Source: SZUA-430 sp964638635 (GTDB taxonomy: Bacteria; Pseudomonadota; Alphaproteobacteria; Micropepsales; Micropepsaceae). Taken from it: a stretch of DNA of 6,810 bases. Position numbers and translations under genes: made by a program. Where the stretch lies: positions 1 to 6,810 of the forward strand of contig CAZXAQ010000143.1 of assembly GCA_964638635.1 (NCBI GenBank), written 5' to 3'. Under the pieces are notes generated by a model. It saw nothing but the letters and a program-made list of their open reading frames with translations. It had not been told where the DNA came from and searched no databases. Shown here one piece after another: positions 1 through 6,142 of the stretch; within the stretch, counting starts at the first letter, position 1; the number at the start of each line of letters is the position of its first letter.

Positions 1-3
1 GCG

Positions 4-17
4 TTAACGATCATTAA
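4..17. promoter_or_regulatory. Possible CtrA-like site (TTAA-N6-TTAA)
   Basis: TTAACGATCATTAA contains two TTAA half-sites separated by 6 bp, flanked by G and C so that 5-bp inverted arms GTTAA/TTAAC form. The CtrA consensus in alphaproteobacteria is TTAA-N7-TTAA, so the spacing is one base short. It lies about 105 bp upstream of the PodJ-like gene, a plausible cell-cycle target, but AT-rich leaders produce such motifs by chance. The rest of the leader (18-112) has no convincing -35/-10 pair; TTTACA at 64-69 with TAACGT at 87-92 is only a weak candidate. Confidence 0.25.
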
Positions 18-121
18 CAAGATATGAAAGCCACAGCGCCACGGGTTGTGCGAGTGCGTGAGCTTTACACAACATATCACCATACCTAACGTCATTTTCG
101 TGTACTGGGGGAATGATTCGC

Positions 122-3046
122 ATGCGACCCGGCGTTCCGTGGAATGTGAAAGGGATCGAGGCAGAAGCTCGCGAAATGGCGCAGCTTGCGGCGCGCCGTA
201 ATGGCGTGAGTCTCGGCGAGTATTTGAGCCAGCTGATTATGACCGAAGGCCGTGTGACCGGACCTGTCGGACACGGCTATCCGCAACAACAATTCATGCC
301 GGGCGACGGCACGTATGGGCCACAGCCGCAGCCGGCGGCCGTTCGTTATCCGCAGGCCGCTCCGCAAGGTTATGCACAGCCGCAGCCGTACCAGCCGCTG
401 AACCCGCATGCCGGCTTCCCGCAACAGATGCAGCCGCACATGCAGCCGCACATGCAGCCGCAGCCGTCGTTCGACAGCCAGGTTCGCGGCAGCGAGTTCC
501 AGATTGTGGCGCATGGTCTGCGCGATCTGGCCGACCGGCTTGAGAGTTCCGAGCGGCGTGCGCAGACGGCGATCGCGACCGTCAACCAATCGGTCGCCGC
601 GATGCAGGATCGCATCGATGCGGCCGAACGCGTGAAGCAGCTTGCCGACGTCGCGTTCACGAGCGCGGCGGACGCGCTGGCGCAATCGGCGCGCGATCAG
701 GCGTCCGCGTTTGAGAGCCTTGAGACGACCGTGCGCAGCGTGCAGAAGCGCTTGATCGACATCGAGAGCGGCCGCGCCGAGTGGCCAGGCAAGGACTCGG
801 TGACGCGGCTCGAGTCGGCGTTGACGCAGCTGCAGAAGCGGCTCGTCGAGATGGAAGCGGCACACAAGCCGGACTCGGCGCAGAAGGATCAGTTCGCGCG
901 GCTTGAGATTACGCTCAATCATCTGCAGAAGCGCCTCGCCGAAATGGAGACGTCGCGCGACTTTCCGCAGAAGGACGCGTTGATACGACTTGAAGCGTCG
1001 ATCGCCGAGGTTCGCCACGGCGTCGTCGACAACGAGAAGCGTTCGCGGGACGACTTGACGCAGCTGGCGCGGTTCATGCGCGAGCTCGGCAATCGCGTCG
1101 ATGCGCAAGAGCGTACGCTCGCGAACGGCGGCGGCAACGGTATTGCCGCGCGGCTCGACTCGCTCGAAGCTCGCTCGGCGTCGATGTTCGACGAAATGCG
1201 CGGACAGTTGGCAGCGATGGATGCGCGGATCGCGCAGACGGCGCAGAGAACCGGCGCACCGGCGGAAGCGTTCACCGCGCTCAAGCAGTCGGTTGACACG
1301 CTCTATCAACGCTTCGACCAGGTCAGCGACCCGAGCGTGCTCGCCGGGCCGATGCGCGCGATCGAGAACACGCTCGATACGCTCACCACCAAGATCGAAG
1401 ACAACGAACGGCGCGCGGCGGAATCCGTGTCGACGGTCAGTAACGCGCTCAAGACGATCTCCGCGCGTCTCGACGAAAGCGATACGAAGCAGGCGCAGGC
1501 GCTGACCTCGATTAACCGGCGCTTCGACGATACCGACCGCAAGGCGAACGAAACGGCGAACCTCGTCGAGGATTCGATGCGTTCGCTGAACCAGCGTCTG
1601 GAAGCGGCCGACAAGAAGCACAAGGAAGCGATCGGTGGTTTGCGCCTGACGGTCGATGGCTTGGTCGCGAAGGCTGCCGCGGAAGCGGTGCCCGATCCGC
1701 GCCACCGTTCGTCGTCGATGGCCTCGCCGTTGACCTCGCAATATGCGCCACCACCACCACCGCCGCCCACGCACGAGCCCTACTCGACGAGTGCCGCGGA
1801 AATGCTGTCCGATTTGGCGCCGCCGGAGCCCATGGCGAAGGACACGCGACACGACGGCGGACTTTCCGTGTCGGCGCTTGAGACGATCATGGCGACGACG
1901 CTGGCGCCTTCGTCGCAGGAGACGTCGCTCGATGAAGGCCTCGATGACGACCGTTTCGAGCCGCCGCCGGCGGATGAGGAATTCGAAGAGCCGAAGAAGA
2001 ACGACTTCCTGAGCCAGGCGCGCCGGGCCGCGAAGGCCGCCGCGCAAGCGGACGCGGAGCGTGCGCAGACGAAGGGCAAGAAGAAACATTCGACGGCTGC
2101 GGCGGCCGCCTATCCGAAAGACGATGCGCCGAAGAGCCGTGTCGGCCGGCTTGCCGTTATCGCGATTGCGGGTGTTGCGGTCGTGGCCGGTATCGTCGCG
2201 CTTCTGTTCACGATGCCGGGCGGCAAGGACGACGGCATCAACCGGCCGGGCGCCGGCGAAAGCATCGGTGAAATTTTGAACGGTCCCGGTCAGCCGAGCG
2301 CGGCACCACAACCCGGACCGTCCGCCACCTTCGCGCCGCCGTCGGCGCCGGAGATGCCGGTCGCCGAACCGCAGCCGCCGTCGTTCACATCCGGCACGTC
2401 GATGCTGCCGGGAGCGGGTGGCGGGCAGGACACGTCGGTTGCTTCGCTTGAGGCGGGCGCCGTGCGCGGCGACGCGAACGCGCAGTTCGTTCTCGCCTTG
2501 CGCTACGCCGAAGGGCGCGGCGTCGAGAAAGACGACGCCAAAGCACTGTCGTTGGTGACCAAGGCGGCAGAGCAGGGTCTTGTGATCGCGCAATACCGCT
2601 TGGGCGCGATGTACGAGCGCGGGATCGGCGTCGAGAAGAATTTGCCGCAGGCACGGACTTGGTATGAAAAGGCCGCAAAGGGCGGCAACCGCAAAGCGAT
2701 GCACAATTTGGCGGTGCTCTTTGCCGACGGCGTGGGCATCGGGCAAAGCTTCCAACAGGCTGCCAATTGGTTCCGGCAAGGGGCCGAATACGGGCTGCCC
2801 GACTCCCAGTACAATTACGCGATCCTGCTTGAGCGCGGGATGGGGGTCGAGAAGAACCTTCCGGAAGCCGCCAAGTGGTATGCGGTCGCCGCGTCCCAAG
2901 GCGACACGGGCGCCGCCGAGAAGCTCGAAGGTCTGAAGAAGACGATGCCTGCGGGCGACGTGGCCTTGGCGGTCGAAGCCGCGCGGAAGTTCCAACCGAA
3001 GCCGTTGGATAAGGCCGCGAACGAGTTGCCCGGCTTCTCCGGTTAA
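122..3046 (+). CDS. PodJ-like polar-organelle protein: coiled coil, one TM helix, C-terminal Sel1 repeats
   Basis: Residue numbers use the start at 122 (974 aa). Residues 1-40 hold a WNVKGI (7-12) plus AREMAQLAARR and SLGEYLSQ segment, which I recall at the N-terminus of alphaproteobacterial PodJ-like proteins. Residues about 51-119 are rich in P, Q, M and H. Residues about 124-517 are charged heptad coiled coil. Residues 518-672 look disordered and include seven consecutive prolines (543-549). One TM helix lies at 675-696, preceded by basic residues, so the N-terminus should be cytoplasmic. A P/G-rich linker follows, then four exact 36-residue Sel1 repeats (783-818, 819-854, 855-890, 891-926) and part of a fifth. 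This order and length match Caulobacter PodJ, a polar scaffold, but I see no C-terminal peptidoglycan-binding domain. Start choice: GGGGGA (107-112) abuts the ATG at 113 but is 9 nt from the ATG at 122, which also gives the family-like beginning MRPGVPW. Role in polarity or envelope organisation is inferred from architecture. Confidence 0.85.
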   Translation: MRPGVPWNVKGIEAEAREMAQLAARRNGVSLGEYLSQLIMTEGRVTGPVGHGYPQQQFMPGDGTYGPQPQPAAVRYPQAAPQGYAQPQPYQPLNPHAGFPQQMQPHMQPHMQPQPSFDSQVRGSEFQIVAHGLRDLADRLESSERRAQTAIATVNQSVAAMQDRIDAAERVKQLADVAFTSAADALAQSARDQASAFESLETTVRSVQKRLIDIESGRAEWPGKDSVTRLESALTQLQKRLVEMEAAHKPDSAQKDQFARLEITLNHLQKRLAEMETSRDFPQKDALIRLEASIAEVRHGVVDNEKRSRDDLTQLARFMRELGNRVDAQERTLANGGGNGIAARLDSLEARSASMFDEMRGQLAAMDARIAQTAQRTGAPAEAFTALKQSVDTLYQRFDQVSDPSVLAGPMRAIENTLDTLTTKIEDNERRAAESVSTVSNALKTISARLDESDTKQAQALTSINRRFDDTDRKANETANLVEDSMRSLNQRLEAADKKHKEAIGGLRLTVDGLVAKAAAEAVPDPRHRSSSMASPLTSQYAPPPPPPPTHEPYSTSAAEMLSDLAPPEPMAKDTRHDGGLSVSALETIMATTLAPSSQETSLDEGLDDDRFEPPPADEEFEEPKKNDFLSQARRAAKAAAQADAERAQTKGKKKHSTAAAAAYPKDDAPKSRVGRLAVIAIAGVAVVAGIVALLFTMPGGKDDGINRPGAGESIGEILNGPGQPSAAPQPGPSATFAPPSAPEMPVAEPQPPSFTSGTSMLPGAGGGQDTSVASLEAGAVRGDANAQFVLALRYAEGRGVEKDDAKALSLVTKAAEQGLVIAQYRLGAMYERGIGVEKNLPQARTWYEKAAKGGNRKAMHNLAVLFADGVGIGQSFQQAANWFRQGAEYGLPDSQYNYAILLERGMGVEKNLPEAAKWYAVAASQGDTGAAEKLEGLKKTMPAGDVALAVEAARKFQPKPLDKAANELPGFSG
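428..463 (+). repeat. 12-bp tandem repeat, three copies, in frame
   Basis: ATGCAGCCGCAC occurs at 428-439 and 440-451, followed by ATGCAGCCGCAG at 452-463, with one difference in the last base. It encodes repeated MQPH units in the P/Q-rich linker of the PodJ-like protein. Because the unit is a multiple of three, copy-number change would keep the reading frame. Confidence 0.85.
710..1054 (+). repeat. Four degenerate coiled-coil repeats of about 30 residues (about 90 bp)
   Basis: Within the PodJ-like protein, four successive units of 29-31 residues (the last shorter as drawn) start at residues 197, 227, 258 and 287 (start at 122). The first three share the core LQKRL or VQKRL followed by [DE][IM]E, preceded by LE-x-x-[LV]; the fourth is diverged (RLEASIAEVRHGV). 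At DNA level the string GCAGAAGCG recurs about every 90 bp near 741, 832 and 923. This suggests internal duplication of a heptad block rather than random coiled coil. Confidence 0.7.
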
Positions 3047-3065
3047 GCATCCTTCGAAGCCGGGC
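3028..3065 (+). terminator. Stem-loop straddling the stop codon of the PodJ-like gene
   Basis: GCCCGGCTTC (3028-3037) pairs perfectly with GAAGCCGGGC (3056-3065) around an 18-nt loop containing the TAA stop (3044-3046). There is no T-run after the stem, so it does not fit a canonical intrinsic terminator. It could be a transcript 3'-end stabiliser or a weak terminator before the permease gene. The rest of the 3047-3167 gap shows only short inverted repeats, such as GGTGA-N5-TCACC at 3084-3098, and no clear promoter. Confidence 0.35.
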
Positions 3066-3167
3066 GCGACGAATGCGCTCAATGGTGACGAGTTCACCTA
3101 GCCAGCGCGCGCCCATGGGGTTAAGCGTCTAACAGTCGCCGTTCTCATCGACTGCGCTTATCCGCCC

Positions 3168-4091
3168 ATGGAAATCTACCTTCCGATCGCCGAGATGCCG
3201 GTGAACATCTTCCTCATTGCCGGGCTTGGCGCGGCGGTGGGGTTTTTGTCGGGCATGTTCGGGGTCGGCGGCGGCTTCATCCTGACGCCGTTTCTGATGT
3301 TTATCGGCATACCGCCGCCGGTCGCGGTGGCGACGCAGTCGACCCAGATCGTGGCATCGTCGGTCTCGGGCGTGCTCACGCATTGGCGCAAGGGCAATGT
3401 CGACATCAAGATGGGCGCCGTGTTGCTCGGCGGCGGGCTTGTCGGCTCGCTGCTCGGCATTCAGCTGTTCAATGCGCTCAAGGCCGCGGGGCAGGCCGAC
3501 CTTTTCATCGCGCTGTCATACGTGATTTTCCTGGGGTCGATCGGCGGGCTGATGTTCTACGAAAGCCTGCAGGCGGTGCGCGCCGGCGGCTCAAATGTGG
3601 GCGGCACGCGGCGGGAACCCGGCGGGCACTATTGGGTGCATGGCTGGCCGCTCAAGATGCGATTTCAGCGTTCGAAGCTCTACATCAGTGCAATCCCACC
3701 GGCGCTGCTCGGCGTTTTGATCGGGTTGCTGTCGGTGGTGATGGGCGTCGGCGGCGGGTTCATCCTTGTGCCCGCGATGATCTATCTGCTTCGGATGCCG
3801 ACTGCGGTGGTCGTGGGGACGTCGCTCTTTCAGATTATTTTCGTCGCCGCGTTTTCGACGCTGTTGCACGCGCTGACGAACCATAGCGTGGACGCGATTT
3901 TGGCGTTGCTCTTGATCGCGGGCGGCGTCATCGGCGCGCAATTTGGGGTTCGCTATGGCGAGCGGCTGCGCAGCGATTGGATGCGGTTGTGCCTCGCCGG
4001 GCTCATTTTGCTCATTTGTCTGCGTCTTGGCGCAGATCTCGTGTTCGCGCCGGCGGATCCGTTCAACCTGGTGATCGAGGGCGTGGAATGA
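3168..4091 (+). CDS. TauE/SafE-family inner-membrane permease
   Basis: A 307-residue polytopic protein with the internally duplicated family architecture. The signature GMFGVGGGFILTP (29-41) in the first half is echoed by MGVGGGFILVPA (192-203) in the second. Hydrophobic segments lie at roughly 12-34, 55-72, 82-103, 110-133, 173-208, 213-235, 241-262 and 272-295. The halves are joined by a long polar loop (about 134-170) with H154, H158 and several Arg/Lys. The family moves small sulfur-containing or organic anions such as sulfite or sulfoacetate across the inner membrane, but the substrate here cannot be read from sequence. No strong Shine-Dalgarno precedes the ATG at 3168; it is preferred over M10 because MEIYLPIAEMPVN resembles the start I recall for alphaproteobacterial members. 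Its TGA overlaps the next gene's ATG, so the two are almost certainly co-transcribed. Confidence 0.92.
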   Translation: MEIYLPIAEMPVNIFLIAGLGAAVGFLSGMFGVGGGFILTPFLMFIGIPPPVAVATQSTQIVASSVSGVLTHWRKGNVDIKMGAVLLGGGLVGSLLGIQLFNALKAAGQADLFIALSYVIFLGSIGGLMFYESLQAVRAGGSNVGGTRREPGGHYWVHGWPLKMRFQRSKLYISAIPPALLGVLIGLLSVVMGVGGGFILVPAMIYLLRMPTAVVVGTSLFQIIFVAAFSTLLHALTNHSVDAILALLLIAGGVIGAQFGVRYGERLRSDWMRLCLAGLILLICLRLGADLVFAPADPFNLVIEGVE

Positions 4092-4855
4092 GGCGCTTGC
4101 CGGTCCTCTTCTCGCTCATGCTGGCGCTTGCCGGCAGTCCGCACGCGGAGGATTTGGCCGCCGGTATCTCGCGCGACAAGATCGAGATCACGTCGAGCTT
4201 CAGCGGGACGGATGTCGTCGTGTTCGGCGCGATCGAGAATGAAGAGGGCGAGGCGCTGCCCGCAACCGAAATGCGCGACGTCGCCGTTATCGTGCGCAGC
4301 GACAAGCCTTACACCATCACCGTGCGCAAGAAGGAGCGGCTGGGACCGATCTGGGTGAACCGCGACATGCAGCGTTTTGCGGGCGTGCCCGGGTTCTACT
4401 TTCTATCGTCGACGCGGCCGCTCAAGGACATTGCGCGCGCGGAGGTGCTTTCGCAGTACGAATTGGGGCTCGACCGGCTGGCGTTCGGGCCGGCGCCGGG
4501 ATCCGTCGGCGGGCCGAAGGAGTTCCGCCAGGCCGTCGTCCGGCGCAAGCAGGCGGACGGGCTTTACTCGCAATACGAAGGCGGCGTCAGTTTCCTCTCG
4601 GGCTCGCTGTTCCGCACGACCGTGCGGGTGCCGCCGAATGTGCCCGCCGGCAATTTGAAGGTGCAGGTCTTTGTGTTTGCCGCCGGCGAGGTAACGAGCA
4701 CGAACACGATGACGCTTTACATCGACAAGTCTGGGATCGAGCGCAGCCTGTCGGAACTCGCGCTAGACGAGCCGTTCGTCTACGGGCTGGTGGCGGTGCT
4801 GTTGTCGGCGCTCGCCGGCTTTGCCGCTTACATCGCGTTCCGCGAGCGCGGGTAG
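4088..4855 (+). CDS. TIGR02186 / Alph_Pro_TM family membrane-anchored periplasmic protein, function unknown
   Basis: A 255-residue protein with an N-terminal signal peptide (about 1-20, MRRLPVLFSLMLALAG then SPHAED), a beta-rich periplasmic region (about 25-215) and a C-terminal TM helix (about 229-250) ending in a short basic tail (FRERG). Features I associate with the family are IEITSSFSGTDVVVFGAI (33-50), PIWVN (87-91), and the segment with GGVSFL and LFRTTVRVPPNVPAGNLKVQVFVF (165-197). I recognise it as TIGR02186 (PF09608), described as predicted transmembrane proteins of alphaproteobacteria with no assigned function. The start at 4088 overlaps the permease stop by ATGA and has GAGGG (4077-4081) 6 nt upstream, so translation is coupled. 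A role as accessory subunit of the permease is inference from this coupling. Confidence 0.85.
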   Translation: MRRLPVLFSLMLALAGSPHAEDLAAGISRDKIEITSSFSGTDVVVFGAIENEEGEALPATEMRDVAVIVRSDKPYTITVRKKERLGPIWVNRDMQRFAGVPGFYFLSSTRPLKDIARAEVLSQYELGLDRLAFGPAPGSVGGPKEFRQAVVRRKQADGLYSQYEGGVSFLSGSLFRTTVRVPPNVPAGNLKVQVFVFAAGEVTSTNTMTLYIDKSGIERSLSELALDEPFVYGLVAVLLSALAGFAAYIAFRERG

Positions 4856-4858
4856 CCA

Positions 4859-5518
4859 TTACAGGCGCGCGATATAGGACGCGACCTCGTCATAAGACGT
4901 CGCGATTGTGTGTGCGCCCGCGCGGGTGAGCGCGTGCCCGTGCCCGGGGCCGCAATGCGCACCCGCCGTCAATCCGATCACCGTCATGCCGGCGGCGACC
5001 GCGCCTTGCACACCCAAGACGCCGTCTTCGATGACGATGCAGTCGCGTGGCTCGGCGGCGATGCCGTCGGCTGCCGTCAGGAAGATGTCGGGGTGCGGCT
5101 TGCCGCGTTCGATGTCGGCGGCGCTGAAGATGCGGCCGTCGAAATGAGCGGGAATGCCGAGAATCTCGAGTGAGAGTACTATGCGCGGGATTCCGCTCGA
5201 CGACGCAATTGCGGTTCTCGCGCGGGCTCTGGAGTGCACAAAGTCGATCGCGCCGGGCACTGGTTTGAGTTGCTTACGCAAGAGATCAAAACTGTACGCC
5301 CTGAAGGCGCCGACGAAATCTGGGGGCACCTTTCGGCCGTGGACTTGTTCGATTGCGACGATGCAGTCGCTCATCCGTTTGCCGCTGTAGAGCCGTTTCG
5401 ATTCATCGTGCGTCGTGGGGAATCCGTGCGATGTGAGACATTCCGCGAATGCCTGGTTGGCGATGATCTCGCTGTCGGCTATGACGCCGTCGAAGTCGAA
5501 AATGATCGGGCGGGACAT
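4859..5518 (-). CDS. HAD-superfamily hydrolase (beta-phosphoglucomutase/phosphatase-like, subfamily IA)
   Basis: A 219-residue protein with all four HAD motifs. Motif I is DFDGV (nucleophile D8, acid/base D10), motif II is the Ser in ASSSG (S106), motif III is K140 in RGKPHPD, and motif IV is IEDG (E164, D165). The helical cap (about 16-85) lies between motifs I and II, as in C1-type members such as beta-phosphoglucomutase and sugar-phosphate phosphatases. The protein is probably cytosolic and Mg2+-dependent; the substrate is not predictable from sequence. AGGA lies about 8 nt before the ATG, supporting the start. The stop is 3 bp from the stop of the opposing gene, leaving no room for a separate terminator. 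It stands alone on this strand and diverges from the MerR regulator, so the shared upstream region could control both. Confidence 0.9.
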   Translation of the reverse strand: MSRPIIFDFDGVIADSEIIANQAFAECLTSHGFPTTHDESKRLYSGKRMSDCIVAIEQVHGRKVPPDFVGAFRAYSFDLLRKQLKPVPGAIDFVHSRARARTAIASSSGIPRIVLSLEILGIPAHFDGRIFSAADIERGKPHPDIFLTAADGIAAEPRDCIVIEDGVLGVQGAVAAGMTVIGLTAGAHCGPGHGHALTRAGAHTIATSYDEVASYIARL

Positions 5519-5621
5519 GGCGGGTTCCTGGCATCCGGGCCGTCTTCCCGTCGAGCCAAGATTAGCTTCCGATTGTGACAGGGCGGAATTTTCCTTTTCG
5601 CTTCAATGGCTTAATTTGTGA

Positions 5622-5639
5622 GTTGACGCTTACGTCAAC
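5622..5639. promoter_or_regulatory. Palindromic operator candidate for the MerR regulator
   Basis: GTTGACG-CTTA-CGTCAAC is a perfect inverted repeat with 7-bp arms and a 4-bp spacer, 45 bp upstream of the MerR start. LiuR-type MerR regulators of acyl-CoA and branched-chain amino acid catabolism bind palindromes with an ACG...CGT core, as I recall them, so the site fits. Because each arm contains TTGACG, it could overlap a -35 on either strand. Confidence 0.65.
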
Positions 5640-5650
5640 GGAAGCATATT
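5623..5650 (+). promoter_or_regulatory. Candidate sigma70-type promoter of the MerR-acyl-CoA dehydrogenase operon
   Basis: TTGACG (5623-5628, 5 of 6 to TTGACA) is followed after 16 bp by CATATT (5645-5650, 4 of 6 to TATAAT). Transcription would begin near 5657, leaving a leader of about 28 nt with GAGGG (5672-5676) 8 nt before the ATG. The -35 lies inside the palindrome, so binding there would be expected to repress, unlike classical MerR activators that sit between -35 and -10. Confidence 0.45.
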
Positions 5651-5684
5651 TCGTCGCACCGATATTCAACCGAGGGCAAAGGCC

Positions 5685-6137
5685 ATGCGCACTTGGACCA
5701 TCAGTGAACTTTCCAACGAGTTCGGCATTACGCCACGCGCCATCCGCTTTTACGAAGACGAAGAGCTGATCCACCCGACGCGCGTCGGACAGTCGCGCGT
5801 TTACGCGGCGCGGGACAGGGCGCGGCTTGCGCTCATTCTGCGCGGCAAGCGCGTCGGATTTTCGCTCGACGAGATCAAAGAGATGCTCGATCTCTACGAC
5901 GTGAAGGACGGGCAGGCGACGCAGCTGTCCTACACGATCAAGAAGTTCAGCCAGCGTATTTCAGCGCTCGAGCAACAGCGCGCGGATATCGAGCACTCGC
6001 TCGAAGAGTTGCGCGCGGCGCGGGCGCGGCTTGAGGTTCTGTTGAGCGAAAAGCAACCGGGCGGCCGTAGGCCCGCGAACGACGACGGTCACGGCCGTTT
6101 GATCGGGTATTCAATGAACGCCGCCGCACGGGATTGA
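5685..6137 (+). CDS. MerR-family transcriptional regulator, LiuR-like
   Basis: A 150-residue protein. The winged helix-turn-helix spans about 4-70, with TISELSNEFGITPRAIRFYED (5-25) as the recognition region, RVGQSRVYAARDR as the wing and ILRGKRVGFSLDEI (51-64) as the second helical pair. A dimerisation coiled coil covers about 78-121. There is no cysteine, which rules out the Cys-based metal binding of MerR, CueR and ZntR types. The ILRGKRVGFSLDEIKEMLDLYD segment strongly resembles LiuR, the regulator of leucine/isovalerate and related acyl-CoA catabolism. Adjacency to an acyl-CoA dehydrogenase 5 bp downstream supports control of acyl-CoA oxidation. The tail after 122 (KQPGGRRPANDD...) is polar, looks disordered, and seems longer than usual for the family. 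The ligand, probably a CoA thioester or related metabolite, is inferred. Confidence 0.9.
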   Translation: MRTWTISELSNEFGITPRAIRFYEDEELIHPTRVGQSRVYAARDRARLALILRGKRVGFSLDEIKEMLDLYDVKDGQATQLSYTIKKFSQRISALEQQRADIEHSLEELRAARARLEVLLSEKQPGGRRPANDDGHGRLIGYSMNAAARD

Positions 6138-6142
6138 TCCCG

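Noticed and set aside
45..73. GTTGTG...CACAAC inverted repeat in the leader of the PodJ-like gene.
   Set aside because: 6-bp arms with a 17-nt loop, no extension on either side and no link to a recognised element.
92..3097. A 1001-codon open frame on the minus strand covering the whole PodJ-like gene.
   Set aside because: It is in exact codon register with the plus-strand gene, so its stops would require TTA, CTA or TCA sense codons, which this GC-rich gene never uses. The translation is arginine-rich low complexity with no recognisable domain, while the plus strand has clear Sel1 repeats and a TM helix.
3084..3098. GGTGA-N5-TCACC inverted repeat upstream of the permease gene.
   Set aside because: Only 5-bp arms and no promoter nearby; expected by chance in a gap of this size.
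2385..3116. A 243-codon minus-strand frame over the Sel1 region.
   Set aside because: Arg/Ser/Pro-rich translation typical of an out-of-frame shadow in GC-rich coding DNA; the opposite strand encodes clean 36-residue repeats.
3977..4087. An upstream in-frame start that would lengthen the TIGR02186 protein by 37 residues.
   Set aside because: The extension overlaps the permease, is Arg-rich, and would bury the signal peptide; the ATG at 4088 has a good ribosome site and begins exactly at the signal peptide.
5234..5578. A 114-codon plus-strand frame opposite the HAD gene.
   Set aside because: The minus strand shows all four HAD motifs in order; the plus-strand frame has no recognisable domain.
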